A DNA stretch of 55,223 nucleotides from Bacteroidales bacterium. Lineage in GTDB: Bacteria; Bacteroidota; Bacteroidia; Bacteroidales; UBA932. Location of the stretch: positions 1 to 55,223 of the forward strand of contig JAFZBF010000051.1 in NCBI GenBank assembly GCA_017561885.1, written 5' to 3'. Position numbers and translations under genes: made by a program. This document shows, piece after piece, positions 26,187 through 35,952 of the stretch (position 1 is the stretch's first letter; the number at the start of each line of letters is the position of its first letter). A model generated the notes under the pieces. It worked only from the letters and a program-made list of their open reading frames with translations, was not told the DNA's origin and searched no databases.

Positions 26187-26402
26187 TTACTTTTTGTCGT
26201 CTGACATTACGTCTTTCTTGATGTCGTCGAATTCCTTCTCGGCGTCTTTCATACCGGTCTTGAATTCCTTGACACCTTTTCCGAGGCCGCGCATCAGCTC
26301 GGGAATCTTCTTGCCTCCGAAGAGAAGGAGAACTACAAGAACGATGGCTACTATTTCCCAAGTACCCAGAGTAAGGGGCATAAATAACAATGCTGTACTC
26401 AT
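26187..26402 (-). CDS. tatA: Twin-arginine translocase subunit TatA/E
   Basis: The 71-residue product has one membrane helix (about 14-28) followed by the [16 protein letters not shown] hinge and a charged amphipathic helix (about 38-65), the standard TatA form. The ATG at 26402 adds a short MSTALLF stretch; the ATG at 26381 (MPLTLGTWE) is an alternative. Many TatA units form the pore that folded proteins cross. It lies between valS (22 bases upstream) and tatC. No tatB is seen in the window. Confidence 0.94.
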   Translation of the reverse strand: MSTALLFMPLTLGTWEIVAIVLVVLLLFGGKKIPELMRGLGKGVKEFKTGMKDAEKEFDDIKKDVMSDDKK

Positions 26403-26424
26403 ATCAATCAGTATTAAGTGTTTA

Positions 26425-29106
26425 TTATAATTCTTCCAGTCTTGCTTTCAGGGCTGCGATCTTAGCAGTTGCGTCGGCGAGCTTCTTGCGTTCCATCTCC
26501 ACCACCTGTGCAGGTGCGTTGGCCACGAACTTCTCGTTGCCAAGTTTGGCATTCACACCGCGCAGGAACCCTTCATAACGGGCTATCTCAGCCTCTATCT
26601 TCGCTCTCTCACCTTCCACGTCGATCATTCCCTGCAGAGGAACGAAGAACTCGAGGGTGGAAACCATGAAACTCTGGCCGCTGCCTGCATTCTCGAAGCT
26701 GTCTGCCCTTTCGATTGAAGAGATGTTGGCCATCTTCTCTACGACAGGATACATGGCCTGCGGGAAATCTCCCTTCACCTTCAGGTTCAAAGCCTCCTTC
26801 GGCGAGATTCCCTTGCCTTGACGGAGCGCCCTTATTTCCATGACGGCCTTGCAGGCGTTGTCGAAGTCAACGGCAAGTTTGTCGTCGCTTGAACCGGCAA
26901 GCGGCATATCCTGAAGCATGATTGTCTCGCCTTCAGCGCGCTCGCTTATGTTCTGCCACAACTCTTCTGTAATAAACGGCATGAACGGGTGCAACAGTTT
27001 CAGCAGGGCATCGAAGAAACCTATGGTCGCATCATAGGTCTTCCGGTCTATGGGCTGTCCGTAGGCAGGTTTAACAAGTTCCAGATACCAGGCGCAGAAA
27101 TCATCCCAGAACAACTTGTATACAGCCATCGCCGCATCGGAGATACGGAACTTGCTGAAGTGGTCCTCGTAGGCCTCGATGGTCTTCGACAGATGGCTCG
27201 AGAACCAGTCGACTGCCACTCCGGCGGCCTTGCCCTGCTCGATGTCAGCCACCTGCCAGCCCTTCACGAGGCGGTATGCGTTCCATATCTTGTTGCAGAA
27301 GTTGCGTCCCTGCTCCACCTGGCTCTCGTCGAAGAGGATGTCGTTGCCTGCCGAGGTGCAAAGCATCATGCCCAGACGAACACCGTCGGCGCCATAAGTG
27401 TCTATAAGGCCTATCGGGTCCGGACTGTTTCCAAGCGATTTGCTCATCTTGCGTCCGAGCTTGTCGCGAACGATGCCGGTGAAATATACGTTCTCGAAGG
27501 GGAAGTCACCCATATACTCCTCTCCTGCCATTATCATCCTTGCCACCCAGAAGAAGATGATGTCAGGGGCTGTAACAAGGTCACTGGTAGGATAATAGTA
27601 TTTTATCTCAGGATTGCCGGGGTTGTTGATGCCGTCGAAAAGCGATACCGGCCACAGCCAGCTTGAGAACCAGGTGTCGAGGGCGTCCTCATCCTGGCGC
27701 AGGTCGGCGTCGGTCACTTTAAGATCCTTCTGCCGGGCAAGATGCAAGGCCTCTTCCCTTGTCTCCGCAACCACATAGTCTCCATTCTCGTTATAATAGT
27801 ATGCAGGTATGCGGTGCCCCCACCAGAGCTGGCGGCTGATGCACCAGTCCTGGATGTTTTCCAGCCAGTTGCGGTAGGTGTTCACATATTTCGGAGGATA
27901 GAAGTGCATCTGCTCATCAACCACGGGTTTGAGCGCTATCTCGGCGAAATGATTCATCGAGAGGAACCACTGCATGGACAGACGGGGCTCGATTGCAGTG
28001 TCCATATTGCGTTCCGAATAGCCCACCTTGTTGACATAGTCTTCTATGCGCTCCATCAGGCCGGCTTCCTGCAGGTCCTTGACGATCTGCTTGCGGCATG
28101 CCATACGGTCCATGCCGACATATATAGGGCTCTGGTCAGAGATGGTGGCGTCTTCGTTGAAGATGTCGATGGTCTCGAGCTTGTGGGTCTTGCCGAGCAT
28201 ATAGTCGTTCACGTCGTGGGCGGGAGTCACCTTGAGGCAGCCTGTTCCGAACTCGATGTCGACGTAGCGGTCCTCGATCACGCGGATCACGCGGCCGACC
28301 AGAGGCACGATCACCTTGCGGCCCTTGAGCCACTGGTTCTTCGGATCCTTGGGGTTGATGCACATAGCCGTATCGCCCATGATGGTTTCGGGACGGGTGG
28401 TCGCAACAACGGCATAATAACCTTTTGCGTCCTTGTGTATCACGTTGCCCTCGGCTTTCAGCGCCTCCTCGTTCCCGAGGGATTTCAGGCCGTCGACATA
28501 ATATTTCAGGTGGAAGAGGTGGCTCTTCTCCTCCTTGTAGATAACCTCTTCGGTAGAAAGTGCGGTAAGAGCCTTGGGATCCCAGTTCACCATACGCAGG
28601 TCGCGATAGATGTAACCTTTGCGATATAGGTCGACAAACACCTTGATGACACTCTGAGAACGCTTCTCGTCCATGGTGAAGGCCGTGCGGTCCCAGTCGC
28701 AGGATGCGCCGAGACGGCGCAGCTGCTTGAGGATGATGCCGCCGTGCTCGCGGGTCCAGTCCCAGGCATGCTCGAGGAACTGTTCGCGGGTAAGCTCGTG
28801 CTTTCTGATACCCTGTTCGGCAAGTTTCTTCACCACCTTCGACTCGGTGGCGATAGAAGCGTGATCAGTTCCCGGCACCCAGCAGGCGTTGAAGCCCTTC
28901 ATACGTGCGTGACGCACAAGCACGTCCTGTATCGTATTGTTGAGCATATGGCCCATATGCAGCACGCCAGTCACGTTCGGCGGGGGGATGACGATAGTGT
29001 AAGGTTTTCTTCCATCAGGTTCAGAATGGAAGAACTTATGATCTACCCAATAGGAATACCACTTCCCTTCTACATCTGCCGGATTATATTTTGCGGATAA
29101 TTCCAT
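26425..29106 (-). CDS. valS: Valyl-tRNA synthetase
   Basis: The 893-residue product charges tRNA-Val with valine. The class I motifs are both intact: HMGH in [16 protein letters not shown] near residue 45, and KMSKS in [14 protein letters not shown] near 535. The editing domain lies between about 190 and 350 ([11 protein letters not shown]). The C-terminal 65 residues form the valyl-specific coiled-coil arm ([22 protein letters not shown]). I chose the ATG at 29106 (MELSAKYNP) over an upstream TTG. A consensus promoter lies 30-61 bases upstream. It leads the run tatA, tatC, ABC-F, rlmB, polA, rsmG. Confidence 0.97.
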   Translation of the reverse strand: MELSAKYNPADVEGKWYSYWVDHKFFHSEPDGRKPYTIVIPPPNVTGVLHMGHMLNNTIQDVLVRHARMKGFNACWVPGTDHASIATESKVVKKLAEQGIRKHELTREQFLEHAWDWTREHGGIILKQLRRLGASCDWDRTAFTMDEKRSQSVIKVFVDLYRKGYIYRDLRMVNWDPKALTALSTEEVIYKEEKSHLFHLKYYVDGLKSLGNEEALKAEGNVIHKDAKGYYAVVATTRPETIMGDTAMCINPKDPKNQWLKGRKVIVPLVGRVIRVIEDRYVDIEFGTGCLKVTPAHDVNDYMLGKTHKLETIDIFNEDATISDQSPIYVGMDRMACRKQIVKDLQEAGLMERIEDYVNKVGYSERNMDTAIEPRLSMQWFLSMNHFAEIALKPVVDEQMHFYPPKYVNTYRNWLENIQDWCISRQLWWGHRIPAYYYNENGDYVVAETREEALHLARQKDLKVTDADLRQDEDALDTWFSSWLWPVSLFDGINNPGNPEIKYYYPTSDLVTAPDIIFFWVARMIMAGEEYMGDFPFENVYFTGIVRDKLGRKMSKSLGNSPDPIGLIDTYGADGVRLGMMLCTSAGNDILFDESQVEQGRNFCNKIWNAYRLVKGWQVADIEQGKAAGVAVDWFSSHLSKTIEAYEDHFSKFRISDAAMAVYKLFWDDFCAWYLELVKPAYGQPIDRKTYDATIGFFDALLKLLHPFMPFITEELWQNISERAEGETIMLQDMPLAGSSDDKLAVDFDNACKAVMEIRALRQGKGISPKEALNLKVKGDFPQAMYPVVEKMANISSIERADSFENAGSGQSFMVSTLEFFVPLQGMIDVEGERAKIEAEIARYEGFLRGVNAKLGNEKFVANAPAQVVEMERKKLADATAKIAALKARLEEL

Positions 29107-29135
29107 ACTTTCAAACAATTCTAATGCAAAGTATG

Positions 29136-29167
29136 CAAAAGTACGGAATTACTCGCAGCAAATCAAA
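29136..29167 (-). promoter_or_regulatory. Full Bacteroidota promoter for valS and the downstream run
   Basis: On the minus strand TTTG (29164-29167), a 20-base spacer and TACTTTTG (29136-29143) match the consensus. Confidence 0.85.
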
Positions 29168-29183
29168 TATCATAAGATTTAAT

Positions 29184-29191
29184 TATCTTTG
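29184..29191 (+). promoter_or_regulatory. -7 promoter box for the binding protein / phosphatase pair
   Basis: TATCTTTG matches TAnnTTTG and lies 16 bases before the ATG at 29208. It stands back to back with the valS promoter. No -33 TTTG is seen. Confidence 0.55.
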
Positions 29192-29207
29192 AACAATTGT
29201 ATTCCAA

Positions 29208-30164
29208 ATGAAGCTCAGAAACATCAACCGTATTTCAACAGCAGTTCTCTGCTGCCTGTTTTTTGCCGGCAGCGCTGCATTCGCGCAAAAAATAACTTTC
29301 ACCCCGCAGTGGACTGCTCAGGCGCAGTTTGCCGGCTACTACGTAGCTCAGGAAATGGGCTTCTACAAAGAAGCCGGAATAGAAGTGGATATTGTCCATC
29401 CGACGATTACCCAGACCGCATACAACCTCATCCGCAGCGGTCAGAGCCAGCTCACCACAATACAACTCTGCCAGGCCATGGAGCTCATCAACGACGGAGT
29501 TCCTCTGGTCAACGTCCTGCAGACCTCTATGAACAATGCGCTTGTAATCGTTTCAAAGGAAGACAAGAATCCGCTGGAACAAAAAGGAATACGTGTAGGC
29601 ACATGGAGCTCGGGCTTCGACCAGATAGCCATCTGCATGGCGCTCAAGGAGAGACTCGACTACCAATGGTTCCGCGTCGCATCGTGCATCAACCTGTTCG
29701 TGGCCGGAGCCTTCGACGCGACACTGGCTATGAGCTATAATGAATATTACCTGCTGAAGCAAAGCGGAGTGAAACTCACCGACAAGAACGTATACCGCTT
29801 CTGTGACCACGACTACAACGTGCAGGAAGACGGCGTCTACACTACCCGCAGCTACTATGAAACCCACAAGGACGAAGTCCATCGCTTCGCCGAGGCCAGC
29901 AAGCGTGGCTGGGAGTGGGCGGCGGAGCATCCCGAAGAAACGCTTGACATCGTGATGAAATATGTGAAGAAAGACAACATCGCGACCAACCGCACACTCC
30001 AGAAGCTAATGCTCGAAGAAATACTCCGCCTCCAGGTGGACCGTGAATCCGGGCAGCGCGAATTCCGCCTGAAACCGGAAATGGTGAAACTGGCCAACCG
30101 ATTGATGCTGGACAACCAGATTCTCCTCAACGAAGTTACATACGAACAACTGACAGCACACTGA
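29208..30164 (+). CDS. NMT1/THI5-like periplasmic substrate-binding protein
   Basis: The 318-residue product has a Sec signal peptide (about residues 1-26, ending AFAQ) and a type II periplasmic binding fold of the NMT1/SsuA-like group. The opening TFTPQWTAQAQFAGYYVAQE is the family mark for pyrimidine-precursor and sulfonate binders. No permease or ATPase gene is nearby. Instead a Cache-HAMP-PP2C phosphatase starts 4 bases downstream, so the protein probably hands a ligand to that sensor, or senses it with that sensor, rather than feeding a transporter (inference). The ligand is unknown. Confidence 0.85.
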   Translation: MKLRNINRISTAVLCCLFFAGSAAFAQKITFTPQWTAQAQFAGYYVAQEMGFYKEAGIEVDIVHPTITQTAYNLIRSGQSQLTTIQLCQAMELINDGVPLVNVLQTSMNNALVIVSKEDKNPLEQKGIRVGTWSSGFDQIAICMALKERLDYQWFRVASCINLFVAGAFDATLAMSYNEYYLLKQSGVKLTDKNVYRFCDHDYNVQEDGVYTTRSYYETHKDEVHRFAEASKRGWEWAAEHPEETLDIVMKYVKKDNIATNRTLQKLMLEEILRLQVDRESGQREFRLKPEMVKLANRLMLDNQILLNEVTYEQLTAH

Positions 30165-30168
30165 CAGG

Positions 30169-32127
30169 ATGAAAAGACTTATACAAAAAGTAATGCAATT
30201 CTTCAGGGTATCGTTGACAAGGAGTCTCACCCTGTTTGTAGCGCTGATGGCCACAGCGGTTTTCCTGGTGGCTCTGGCCTTTATGTTTGCACAGTCCCGC
30301 CATGCTGTCCGGCAGGAAGCGATGTCAAATGCGAATCAGTTGCTTGACAATTCTCTGCAACGTATCAACGCCATCCTGGAACGCACTGAAGCGGCCACCA
30401 ACAACACTCTCTGGCTCGTCAAACGTCATCTGGACACGCCAGACTCGATGTTTGTCTACAGCCGCGGCATCGTAGAAAGCAATCCTTTTCTCAACGGATG
30501 CTCGATTGCTTTCGAGCCATACTACTTTGAAGACAAGGGCCTCTATTTTTCTGCATACTCCGGCATGAGTGAAGATAAGATCGAAACCAGACAGGAAGGA
30601 AACGATGAATACGTATACTTCTATATGGACTGGTATGCGCTGAGCAAGTTGCTTGACCATGCGGCCTGGACTGAACCATACATAAACATCGACACCTACG
30701 AAGACAATGTGAAAAAAGAGGAGGTCTATACAATCGTTTCCTATTGTGTTCCGATCAAAGACCCTGAAGGCAATTTTGTAGGAGCCATCGCCACTGACCT
30801 GTCCCTGGACTGGCTGTCAAACACAATCTCCGCTGTCAAGCCTTATCCCAATTCATACAGCGTGATGATCAGCCGCAACGGCACGTTCTTCGTACACCCT
30901 GATCCTTCAAAACTCCTGTATGAAAGCATCTTTACTGAAACCCTGGAGAAGGACGATCCGGAGAGGATGGAAATAGGCCTGGCCATGGTGAACGGCGAAG
31001 AAGGCGTCCACAAGGCGAAGGTTGACGGCGAGCATTGCTATATCTTCTATAAGCCCATCGGCAACACCGGTTTCAGCGCCGCTATCGTCTGTCCCGAGAA
31101 AGACATCTTCAGCAACCTCAACCGTCTTCGCAATTCCGTCATAGCCATCTTCCTTGCCGGAATGCTGCTTATGCTGTTTATCCTGGACCGCATCATCCGC
31201 AGGCAGCTCAAGCCCCTGAAGAGCCTTGCCGCCCAGACCGAGACCATAGCGGCCGGCGAGTTTGACAAGAGTCTTCCCAATGTAGGCCGAGTAGATGAAA
31301 TAGGCAGGCTTTACCAGTCGTTCAGCAATATGCAGCAATCCCTGGTGAACTATATCGAAGAGATGAAAATCACCACAGCCGCCAATGCATCGATGGAAAA
31401 TGAGCTGAAAGTAGCAAGCAACATCCAGATGAGTATGGTGCCGCGCATATTCCCCGCGTTCCCCGAACGGGAAGATATCGACCTGTACGCCTGTATGACA
31501 CCCGCCAAGGATGTCGGAGGAGACCTGTACGACTTCTTCATAGAGAACGAATGCCTCTACTTCTGTATCGGCGACGTGTCAGGCAAGGGAGTGCCTGCCT
31601 CACTGTTTATGGCCGTCACCCGCAACATATTCCGCATCATCGCCCAGCAAAGTTATTCGCCGGAAATCATTGCATCCAAGATTAACCACACCCTTTCTGC
31701 CGACAACGACCAGGAGATGTTCGTCACCATGTTCATCGGCCAGATCGATCTGGCTTCCGGAAAGATGGACTTCTGCAACTGCGGACACAATCCGCCTGTA
31801 GTGCACATTCCTGGCAGGAGCGCAGCTTTCCTGCCTGTAAAGAACGTGAACGCCCCTCTCGGCATAATGGACAGTCTCTGTTTCAAGGGAGAGACAATTG
31901 CCGACATACGCGGATGGCAGATACTTTTCTATACCGACGGTCTCAACGAAGCCGAGAATCCGGACTTTGAACTGTTCGGAAACGACCGCCTGCTGGCAAC
32001 GATGGACAGGCTCGAAAACTGTTCTTCAGCAGAGACAATCAAGAAATTGCAGGAAGCTGTCGAGAAACACCGTGCAGGCGCGGCCCCCAGCGACGACCTC
32101 ACCCTCCTCTGCCTGAAACTGAAATAA
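30169..32127 (+). CDS. Cache-HAMP sensor with SpoIIE-type PP2C phosphatase
   Basis: The 652-residue inner-membrane protein has a first membrane helix at about 18-40, a periplasmic dCache-like sensor (about 45-315), a second helix at about 322-342, a HAMP domain (about 343-395) and a SpoIIE/PP2C phosphatase (about 430-650). The metal-site segments MTPAKDVGGDLYDFF, IGDVSGKGVPASLFMA and the late FYTDGLNEAENPDFELFG are typical of active enzymes. SpoIIE phosphatases dephosphorylate anti-sigma antagonist (STAS) proteins; no STAS or anti-sigma gene is in this window. The binding protein 4 bases upstream is its likely partner. Output target is unknown. Confidence 0.9.
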   Translation: MKRLIQKVMQFFRVSLTRSLTLFVALMATAVFLVALAFMFAQSRHAVRQEAMSNANQLLDNSLQRINAILERTEAATNNTLWLVKRHLDTPDSMFVYSRGIVESNPFLNGCSIAFEPYYFEDKGLYFSAYSGMSEDKIETRQEGNDEYVYFYMDWYALSKLLDHAAWTEPYINIDTYEDNVKKEEVYTIVSYCVPIKDPEGNFVGAIATDLSLDWLSNTISAVKPYPNSYSVMISRNGTFFVHPDPSKLLYESIFTETLEKDDPERMEIGLAMVNGEEGVHKAKVDGEHCYIFYKPIGNTGFSAAIVCPEKDIFSNLNRLRNSVIAIFLAGMLLMLFILDRIIRRQLKPLKSLAAQTETIAAGEFDKSLPNVGRVDEIGRLYQSFSNMQQSLVNYIEEMKITTAANASMENELKVASNIQMSMVPRIFPAFPEREDIDLYACMTPAKDVGGDLYDFFIENECLYFCIGDVSGKGVPASLFMAVTRNIFRIIAQQSYSPEIIASKINHTLSADNDQEMFVTMFIGQIDLASGKMDFCNCGHNPPVVHIPGRSAAFLPVKNVNAPLGIMDSLCFKGETIADIRGWQILFYTDGLNEAENPDFELFGNDRLLATMDRLENCSSAETIKKLQEAVEKHRAGAAPSDDLTLLCLKLK

Positions 32128-32129
32128 GA

Positions 32130-32720
32130 TCAGCCGGCGAAAGACTTAAGGGCTTCGTAGAGTTTGTGGACGGGAAGGCCCATCACGTTGTAGAAGGAAC
32201 CGCGGATGGTACCGATGGATGCGTAGCCGAACCATTCCTGGACACCGTAGGCGCCGGCCTTGTCGTAAGGACGGTATTGATCTACGTAATATTCGATTTC
32301 TTCGTCAGAAAGATCATTGACATCCACCTCGGTGGTATCGGTGAACGACACTGTCTTTTCAAGACTCCGTACGCAGACGCCCGTAAGCACCAGGTGCGTA
32401 TGACCGCAGAGTTCGCGGAGCATCCCGAGAGCCTCGTCCCTGTCCGCCGGCTTGCCGAGGATCCGCATATCCTCTCCTTCCGGAAGGAACACAAGGGTGT
32501 CGGCGGTAATCAGTATTTCACCGGGCTCCAGCTCACGGTGGAACGACTCACTCTTGTGGCGGGCCAGGAATTCCGGAATCTCCTGCCATGGCATATCATC
32601 CGTGTAGGTTTCCTTCTCATCCTTCGCCGGTTCCACGGTAAAAGAAACATTCAGCCCGGCGAGCAGTTCCCTCCGGCGGGGGGACGCCGAAGCCAGAGTG
32701 ATATTGAGATTACTGAACAT
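32130..32720 (-). CDS. maf: Maf-like nucleoside triphosphate pyrophosphatase
   Basis: The 196-residue product matches the Maf/YhdE family, which hydrolyses dTTP, UTP or modified nucleotides to monophosphates as a house-cleaning step. The N-terminal LASASPRRRELLAGL and the ITADTLVF segment near 72 are the family motifs, the latter with the catalytic Asp. It is the last gene of the PNP-to-maf operon and overlaps the kdsC-like stop by 11 bases. It converges on the phosphatase gene with only 2 bases between the stops. Confidence 0.93.
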   Translation of the reverse strand: MFSNLNITLASASPRRRELLAGLNVSFTVEPAKDEKETYTDDMPWQEIPEFLARHKSESFHRELEPGEILITADTLVFLPEGEDMRILGKPADRDEALGMLRELCGHTHLVLTGVCVRSLEKTVSFTDTTEVDVNDLSDEEIEYYVDQYRPYDKAGAYGVQEWFGYASIGTIRGSFYNVMGLPVHKLYEALKSFAG

Positions 32721-33285
32721 GACGTCCTGACTTGAATTGTGCTGAATTCACTTCCTCCCTGTATGAAAAACCCCAGGGCTGCTGCGGATCGAAAATCCAC
32801 TTATTCTGTGCCCGAAGAGTCCTCTCCACTATATCTCTCACGAATCTGTGACCGCCGCAGAATTCAGAGACGACATCAGCAGCCTCGCGGCATTCGACAC
32901 AGGCATCCTTTGGACAGATACCCAGTCCCGCAGCCCTGAGCGCCTCTACATCAGGGACATCATCCCCTCCGAAAATCACCTGGCTGATGTCGAGATTGTG
33001 ACGCTCGCAGAAATGCAGCAGGTCCGGAAGCTTGTTCTTCGACATCTGATAGATATCAGAAGAAGGTATTCCAAGTGAGTTAAAACGGCTGATGATGCTC
33101 TCCGAGCAGCCACCGGTGATGATTGCGACCGGAAACCCGTTCATAACCGCAGTGCGCACCGAAAAAGAGTCCTTGGCATTGAAAATACGGAGCAAGTCAC
33201 CGTTGTCCATCGCTATCACGCTTCCGTCGGTGAATACGCCGTCAACGTCAAAGGCAAAAGCTTTTATGTCTTTAAGGTCTGTCAT
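32710..33285 (-). CDS. kdsC: KdsC-type HAD phosphatase (KDO-8-P phosphatase)
   Basis: The 191-residue product is a capless HAD hydrolase. Motif I is FDVDGVFTDG (near residue 12), motif II TGG near 58, and motif III GGDDVPDVEAL near 106. KdsC removes phosphate from 3-deoxy-D-manno-octulosonate 8-phosphate in lipopolysaccharide core synthesis. The C-terminus is longer than the typical E. coli form (PQQPWGFSYREE...). It overlaps both neighbours by 4 and 11 bases. Other tetrameric HAD phosphatases, for example for N-acylneuraminate-9-phosphate, look alike, so the substrate is likely but not proven. Confidence 0.88.
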   Translation of the reverse strand: MTDLKDIKAFAFDVDGVFTDGSVIAMDNGDLLRIFNAKDSFSVRTAVMNGFPVAIITGGCSESIISRFNSLGIPSSDIYQMSKNKLPDLLHFCERHNLDISQVIFGGDDVPDVEALRAAGLGICPKDACVECREAADVVSEFCGGHRFVRDIVERTLRAQNKWIFDPQQPWGFSYREEVNSAQFKSGRHVQ

Positions 33286-34076
33286 GATTCGAATACATAA
33301 AGTTCAGACGAAGTCCTGCGCGGCAGGGCTTCAAGTAAGATATGAGTTGCGCCGGCTTCGCGCAGCGCTCCGGCGGCGCTTTCCAGTGCCAGCTCGGGGG
33401 TATTGTTGTTCTCGCTCAGATGGCAGAGGAACACCGACTGCACATCCTTGCCGGCTACGGCACGGATAAGTTCAGCAGCCTGCACGTTGGAAAGATGTCC
33501 GTGCCCGTTCATTATACGTTTCTGCAGTTCAGGCGGATAAGGTCCGTTCATAAGCATGTCCGTGTCATAATTGCTCTCGACAATAAGATGTGAGGCCAGA
33601 CTGCAGAACTTTACCACGTCGTCCGTAACGGCGCCGAGGTCGGTGATGAAAGTGAAAGTGGTTCCGAAGAAATCGATGTGGTAGCCGACGGTGTCGTGAG
33701 CATCGTGCGGCACCCTGAAAGGAGTGAACTTCACCCCGAGGCACTCAGACGTCACACCCGCCTCCGTATCCTTGACAGAGCCGTACAGGCGTCCACGGGT
33801 GCAGAAATGGCTGTCAAGAGCGCGGTGGAGTTCCTTCGTGGCGAAAACAGGCTTGTGATAGTGCTCGGTGAAAGAGCCGAGATACTTTATGTGGTCCACG
33901 TGGTCGTGCGTCACAAGCACGAAATCCACGTCATTGATATCGATTCCAAGCATTGCGAGCCGCTTGCGTATGGTCCTGCCCCCCACCCCTACGTCGATGA
34001 GGAATGACACGTCGTCATTGCCGATGTAATAGCAATTGCCGTTGCTGCCGCTCGAAAGACTCACGAACCTGGTCAT
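33282..34076 (-). CDS. MBL-fold metallo-hydrolase (YycJ/WalJ-like)
   Basis: The 264-residue product is a metallo-beta-lactamase fold enzyme. Opening SLSSGSNGNCYYIG and the metal motif THDHVDHIK near residue 57 match the YycJ/WalJ exonuclease-like group, together with GHGHLSN near 185 and FLCHLSENNNTPE near 218. Bacillus YycJ is a 5'-3' DNA exonuclease linked to cell-wall and repair functions. It is cytoplasmic (no signal peptide). It overlaps mtnA by 4 bases and kdsC by 4 bases. Family is firm; activity is inferred from relatives. Confidence 0.87.
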   Translation of the reverse strand: MTRFVSLSSGSNGNCYYIGNDDVSFLIDVGVGGRTIRKRLAMLGIDINDVDFVLVTHDHVDHIKYLGSFTEHYHKPVFATKELHRALDSHFCTRGRLYGSVKDTEAGVTSECLGVKFTPFRVPHDAHDTVGYHIDFFGTTFTFITDLGAVTDDVVKFCSLASHLIVESNYDTDMLMNGPYPPELQKRIMNGHGHLSNVQAAELIRAVAGKDVQSVFLCHLSENNNTPELALESAAGALREAGATHILLEALPRRTSSELYVFES

Positions 34077-35116
34077 TTGGAGATGCCGTTTTCCGTAATG
34101 ATACCTGTTATCAGAGCAGCCGGAGTAACGTCGAAGGCCGGATTGTAGACCTTGGTCCCGATAGGCGCCGACGGTTTCTCGAAATACATCTCCGTGACTT
34201 CGTACCCGGGTCTCTCCTCTATCTTCACGTTATGGCCTGTAGGACGTCCCATGTCAATGGTCTGAGACGGGCACAGGACGTAGAAAGGAACTCCGTAATG
34301 GGCAGCGAGGATAGCCAGCCCGCTTGTTCCGACCTTGTTGACCACGTCACCGTTAGCTGCTACAGTATCGGCTCCGACGAAGATCATATCCACCTTCTTG
34401 CGGCTCATCACGATGGAAGCCATGTTGTCGCATATAAGAGTGGCGTCCACTCCGGCCTTGCTCAGCTCATAGGCAGTCAGTCTGGCGCCCTGCAGCAGAG
34501 GTCTTGTCTCGCAGACAAACACCTTTGGCATATATCCGTTCTCCTGGGCGAGGAAAATCGGACCGAGAGCCGTACCGTATCTCGATACCGCCAGGTGTCC
34601 TGCATTGCAGTAAGTCATAATGCAGGCCCCGGGTTTCATCAGACCGAATCCATACTCGGCTATGGCGAGGCAGGTCTTGATCTTCTCGAGCTTGATGTTC
34701 CTCGCCTCAGCGGTCAGACGGTCCTTTATCCGGGCGATGGCAGCCTCGCTTCCCTCCTCGGCACAACTCATCTGCTCGTAGAAACAACTCTCCATGCGGT
34801 TGAGGTCGGTGAACAGGTCGACCGCGGAAGGACGGCTTATGGCAAGATATTTCTTGACACGCAGGAACTCCTTCTCGAGAACCCTGAGGTCGTCAGTCTC
34901 GAACCGGTTCATACACATCGCGAGGCCCAGTGCGGCAGATATGCCTATGGCATGAGACCCGCGCACCTTCAGCAGCGTGATGGCGTAGAAGAGTTGCTCG
35001 GCAGTCGTGATATGGAGATATTTCTCCTGGTTCGGCAGCAGAGTCTGGTCAAGTATGACCAGTTCTTTCCCGTCAGGAGTAAGTTCAACGGCATCGTTTT
35101 CAAAAAAGCTTTTCAT
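34073..35116 (-). CDS. mtnA: Methylthioribose-1-phosphate isomerase MtnA
   Basis: The 347-residue product belongs to the eIF2B-related isomerases. The family blocks include MTYCNAGHLA near 165, the CDNMAS segment near 225 and GADTVAANGDVVNKVGT near 245, with the catalytic Asp/Cys pair in these. MtnA turns 5-methylthioribose-1-phosphate into methylthioribulose-1-phosphate, a step in methionine salvage. It overlaps the purine nucleoside phosphorylase gene by 1 base, whose product can supply its substrate. No further salvage genes (mtnB to mtnD) are in the window, so it may feed a shunt. 5-deoxyribose-1-phosphate is also a possible substrate. Confidence 0.92.
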   Translation of the reverse strand: MKSFFENDAVELTPDGKELVILDQTLLPNQEKYLHITTAEQLFYAITLLKVRGSHAIGISAALGLAMCMNRFETDDLRVLEKEFLRVKKYLAISRPSAVDLFTDLNRMESCFYEQMSCAEEGSEAAIARIKDRLTAEARNIKLEKIKTCLAIAEYGFGLMKPGACIMTYCNAGHLAVSRYGTALGPIFLAQENGYMPKVFVCETRPLLQGARLTAYELSKAGVDATLICDNMASIVMSRKKVDMIFVGADTVAANGDVVNKVGTSGLAILAAHYGVPFYVLCPSQTIDMGRPTGHNVKIEERPGYEVTEMYFEKPSAPIGTKVYNPAFDVTPAALITGIITENGISK

Positions 35117-35940
35117 CAGAGAGATCCTATCAGCCTTGTGAATAATGTTGTCAGTTTAACGGAAGCCTCGCCGGCAGCCTTGATTACCTCGTCTCCGTCG
35201 ATACTGTAGTCCGCGGCACTGTCGTGGGGTGCGCTCGAAATCACGGACACTCCGAACACCTTCATGCCGCAGTGCCTTGCCACGATGACTTCAGGAGTGG
35301 TGGACATTCCGACTGCATCGGCTCCGATCCTCTTGAAAAAATCATACTCGGCCTGTGTCTCGTAAGACGGTCCAGATGTGGCCAGATACACCCCTTTCCT
35401 CAGTGAAATGCCGCTCTCGCGAGCAATCTCATCAGCCTTGGCTGTCAGATCAGGATCATAAGCGCCGAGCATATCGGGGAAGCGCGGACCGAAGTCATCC
35501 GCATTCGGACCGACAAGCGGATTGGGGAGCATATTGATATGGTCTGTAATTACCATTATGTCGCCCACCTTGAACGCGCTGTTGACAGCTCCGGAAGCGT
35601 TGCTCACGAAGAGATACTTCACGCCGAGCATACGCATCACCCTTACAGGAAAGGTAATCTGACCGGGAGCATACCCCTCATAACAATGGAAACGGCCCTG
35701 CATGGCACAGACATGCCGGCCGGAAACAGTACCTGCTATCAGGTTGCCTTTGTGTCCGTCGGCAGTGCAGTTCAGAAAACCGGGGATGTCGGAATACGGT
35801 ATCACCTTCTTTTCCTCGATTTTCTCAGCCATATCGCCGAGACCGCTACCGAGGACAATACCTGCGAGGAACTCTGCTCCGCCTGTGACAGAACGGATAT
35901 AATCGGCAGCTATGCCGGGCTGCAGCAGAGTTTCTTCCAT
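35116..35940 (-). CDS. Purine nucleoside phosphorylase (PNP/MTAP family)
   Basis: The 274-residue product is a trimeric-type PNP. It shows GSGLGDMA near residue 35, GRFHCYEGY near 83, GPSYETQAEY near 195 and VGMSTTPEVIVARH near 212. The Glu in the ET.AE motif favours 6-oxopurine nucleosides over methylthioadenosine. The ISN motif that carries the base-binding Asn in PNPs reads ISS here, so the base pocket is altered. A methylthioinosine phosphorylase role fits the operon partner mtnA and the MtaD-like deaminase. I used the ATG at 35940; an upstream TTG at 35961 lies inside the promoter. Confidence 0.88.
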   Translation of the reverse strand: MEETLLQPGIAADYIRSVTGGAEFLAGIVLGSGLGDMAEKIEEKKVIPYSDIPGFLNCTADGHKGNLIAGTVSGRHVCAMQGRFHCYEGYAPGQITFPVRVMRMLGVKYLFVSNASGAVNSAFKVGDIMVITDHINMLPNPLVGPNADDFGPRFPDMLGAYDPDLTAKADEIARESGISLRKGVYLATSGPSYETQAEYDFFKRIGADAVGMSTTPEVIVARHCGMKVFGVSVISSAPHDSAADYSIDGDEVIKAAGEASVKLTTLFTRLIGSL

Positions 35941-35952
35941 ATACGATTTAAG

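Noticed and set aside
29208..30164. Thiamine-precursor ABC transporter
   Set aside because: Only the binding protein is present; no permease or ATPase is seen, and its neighbour is a signalling phosphatase.
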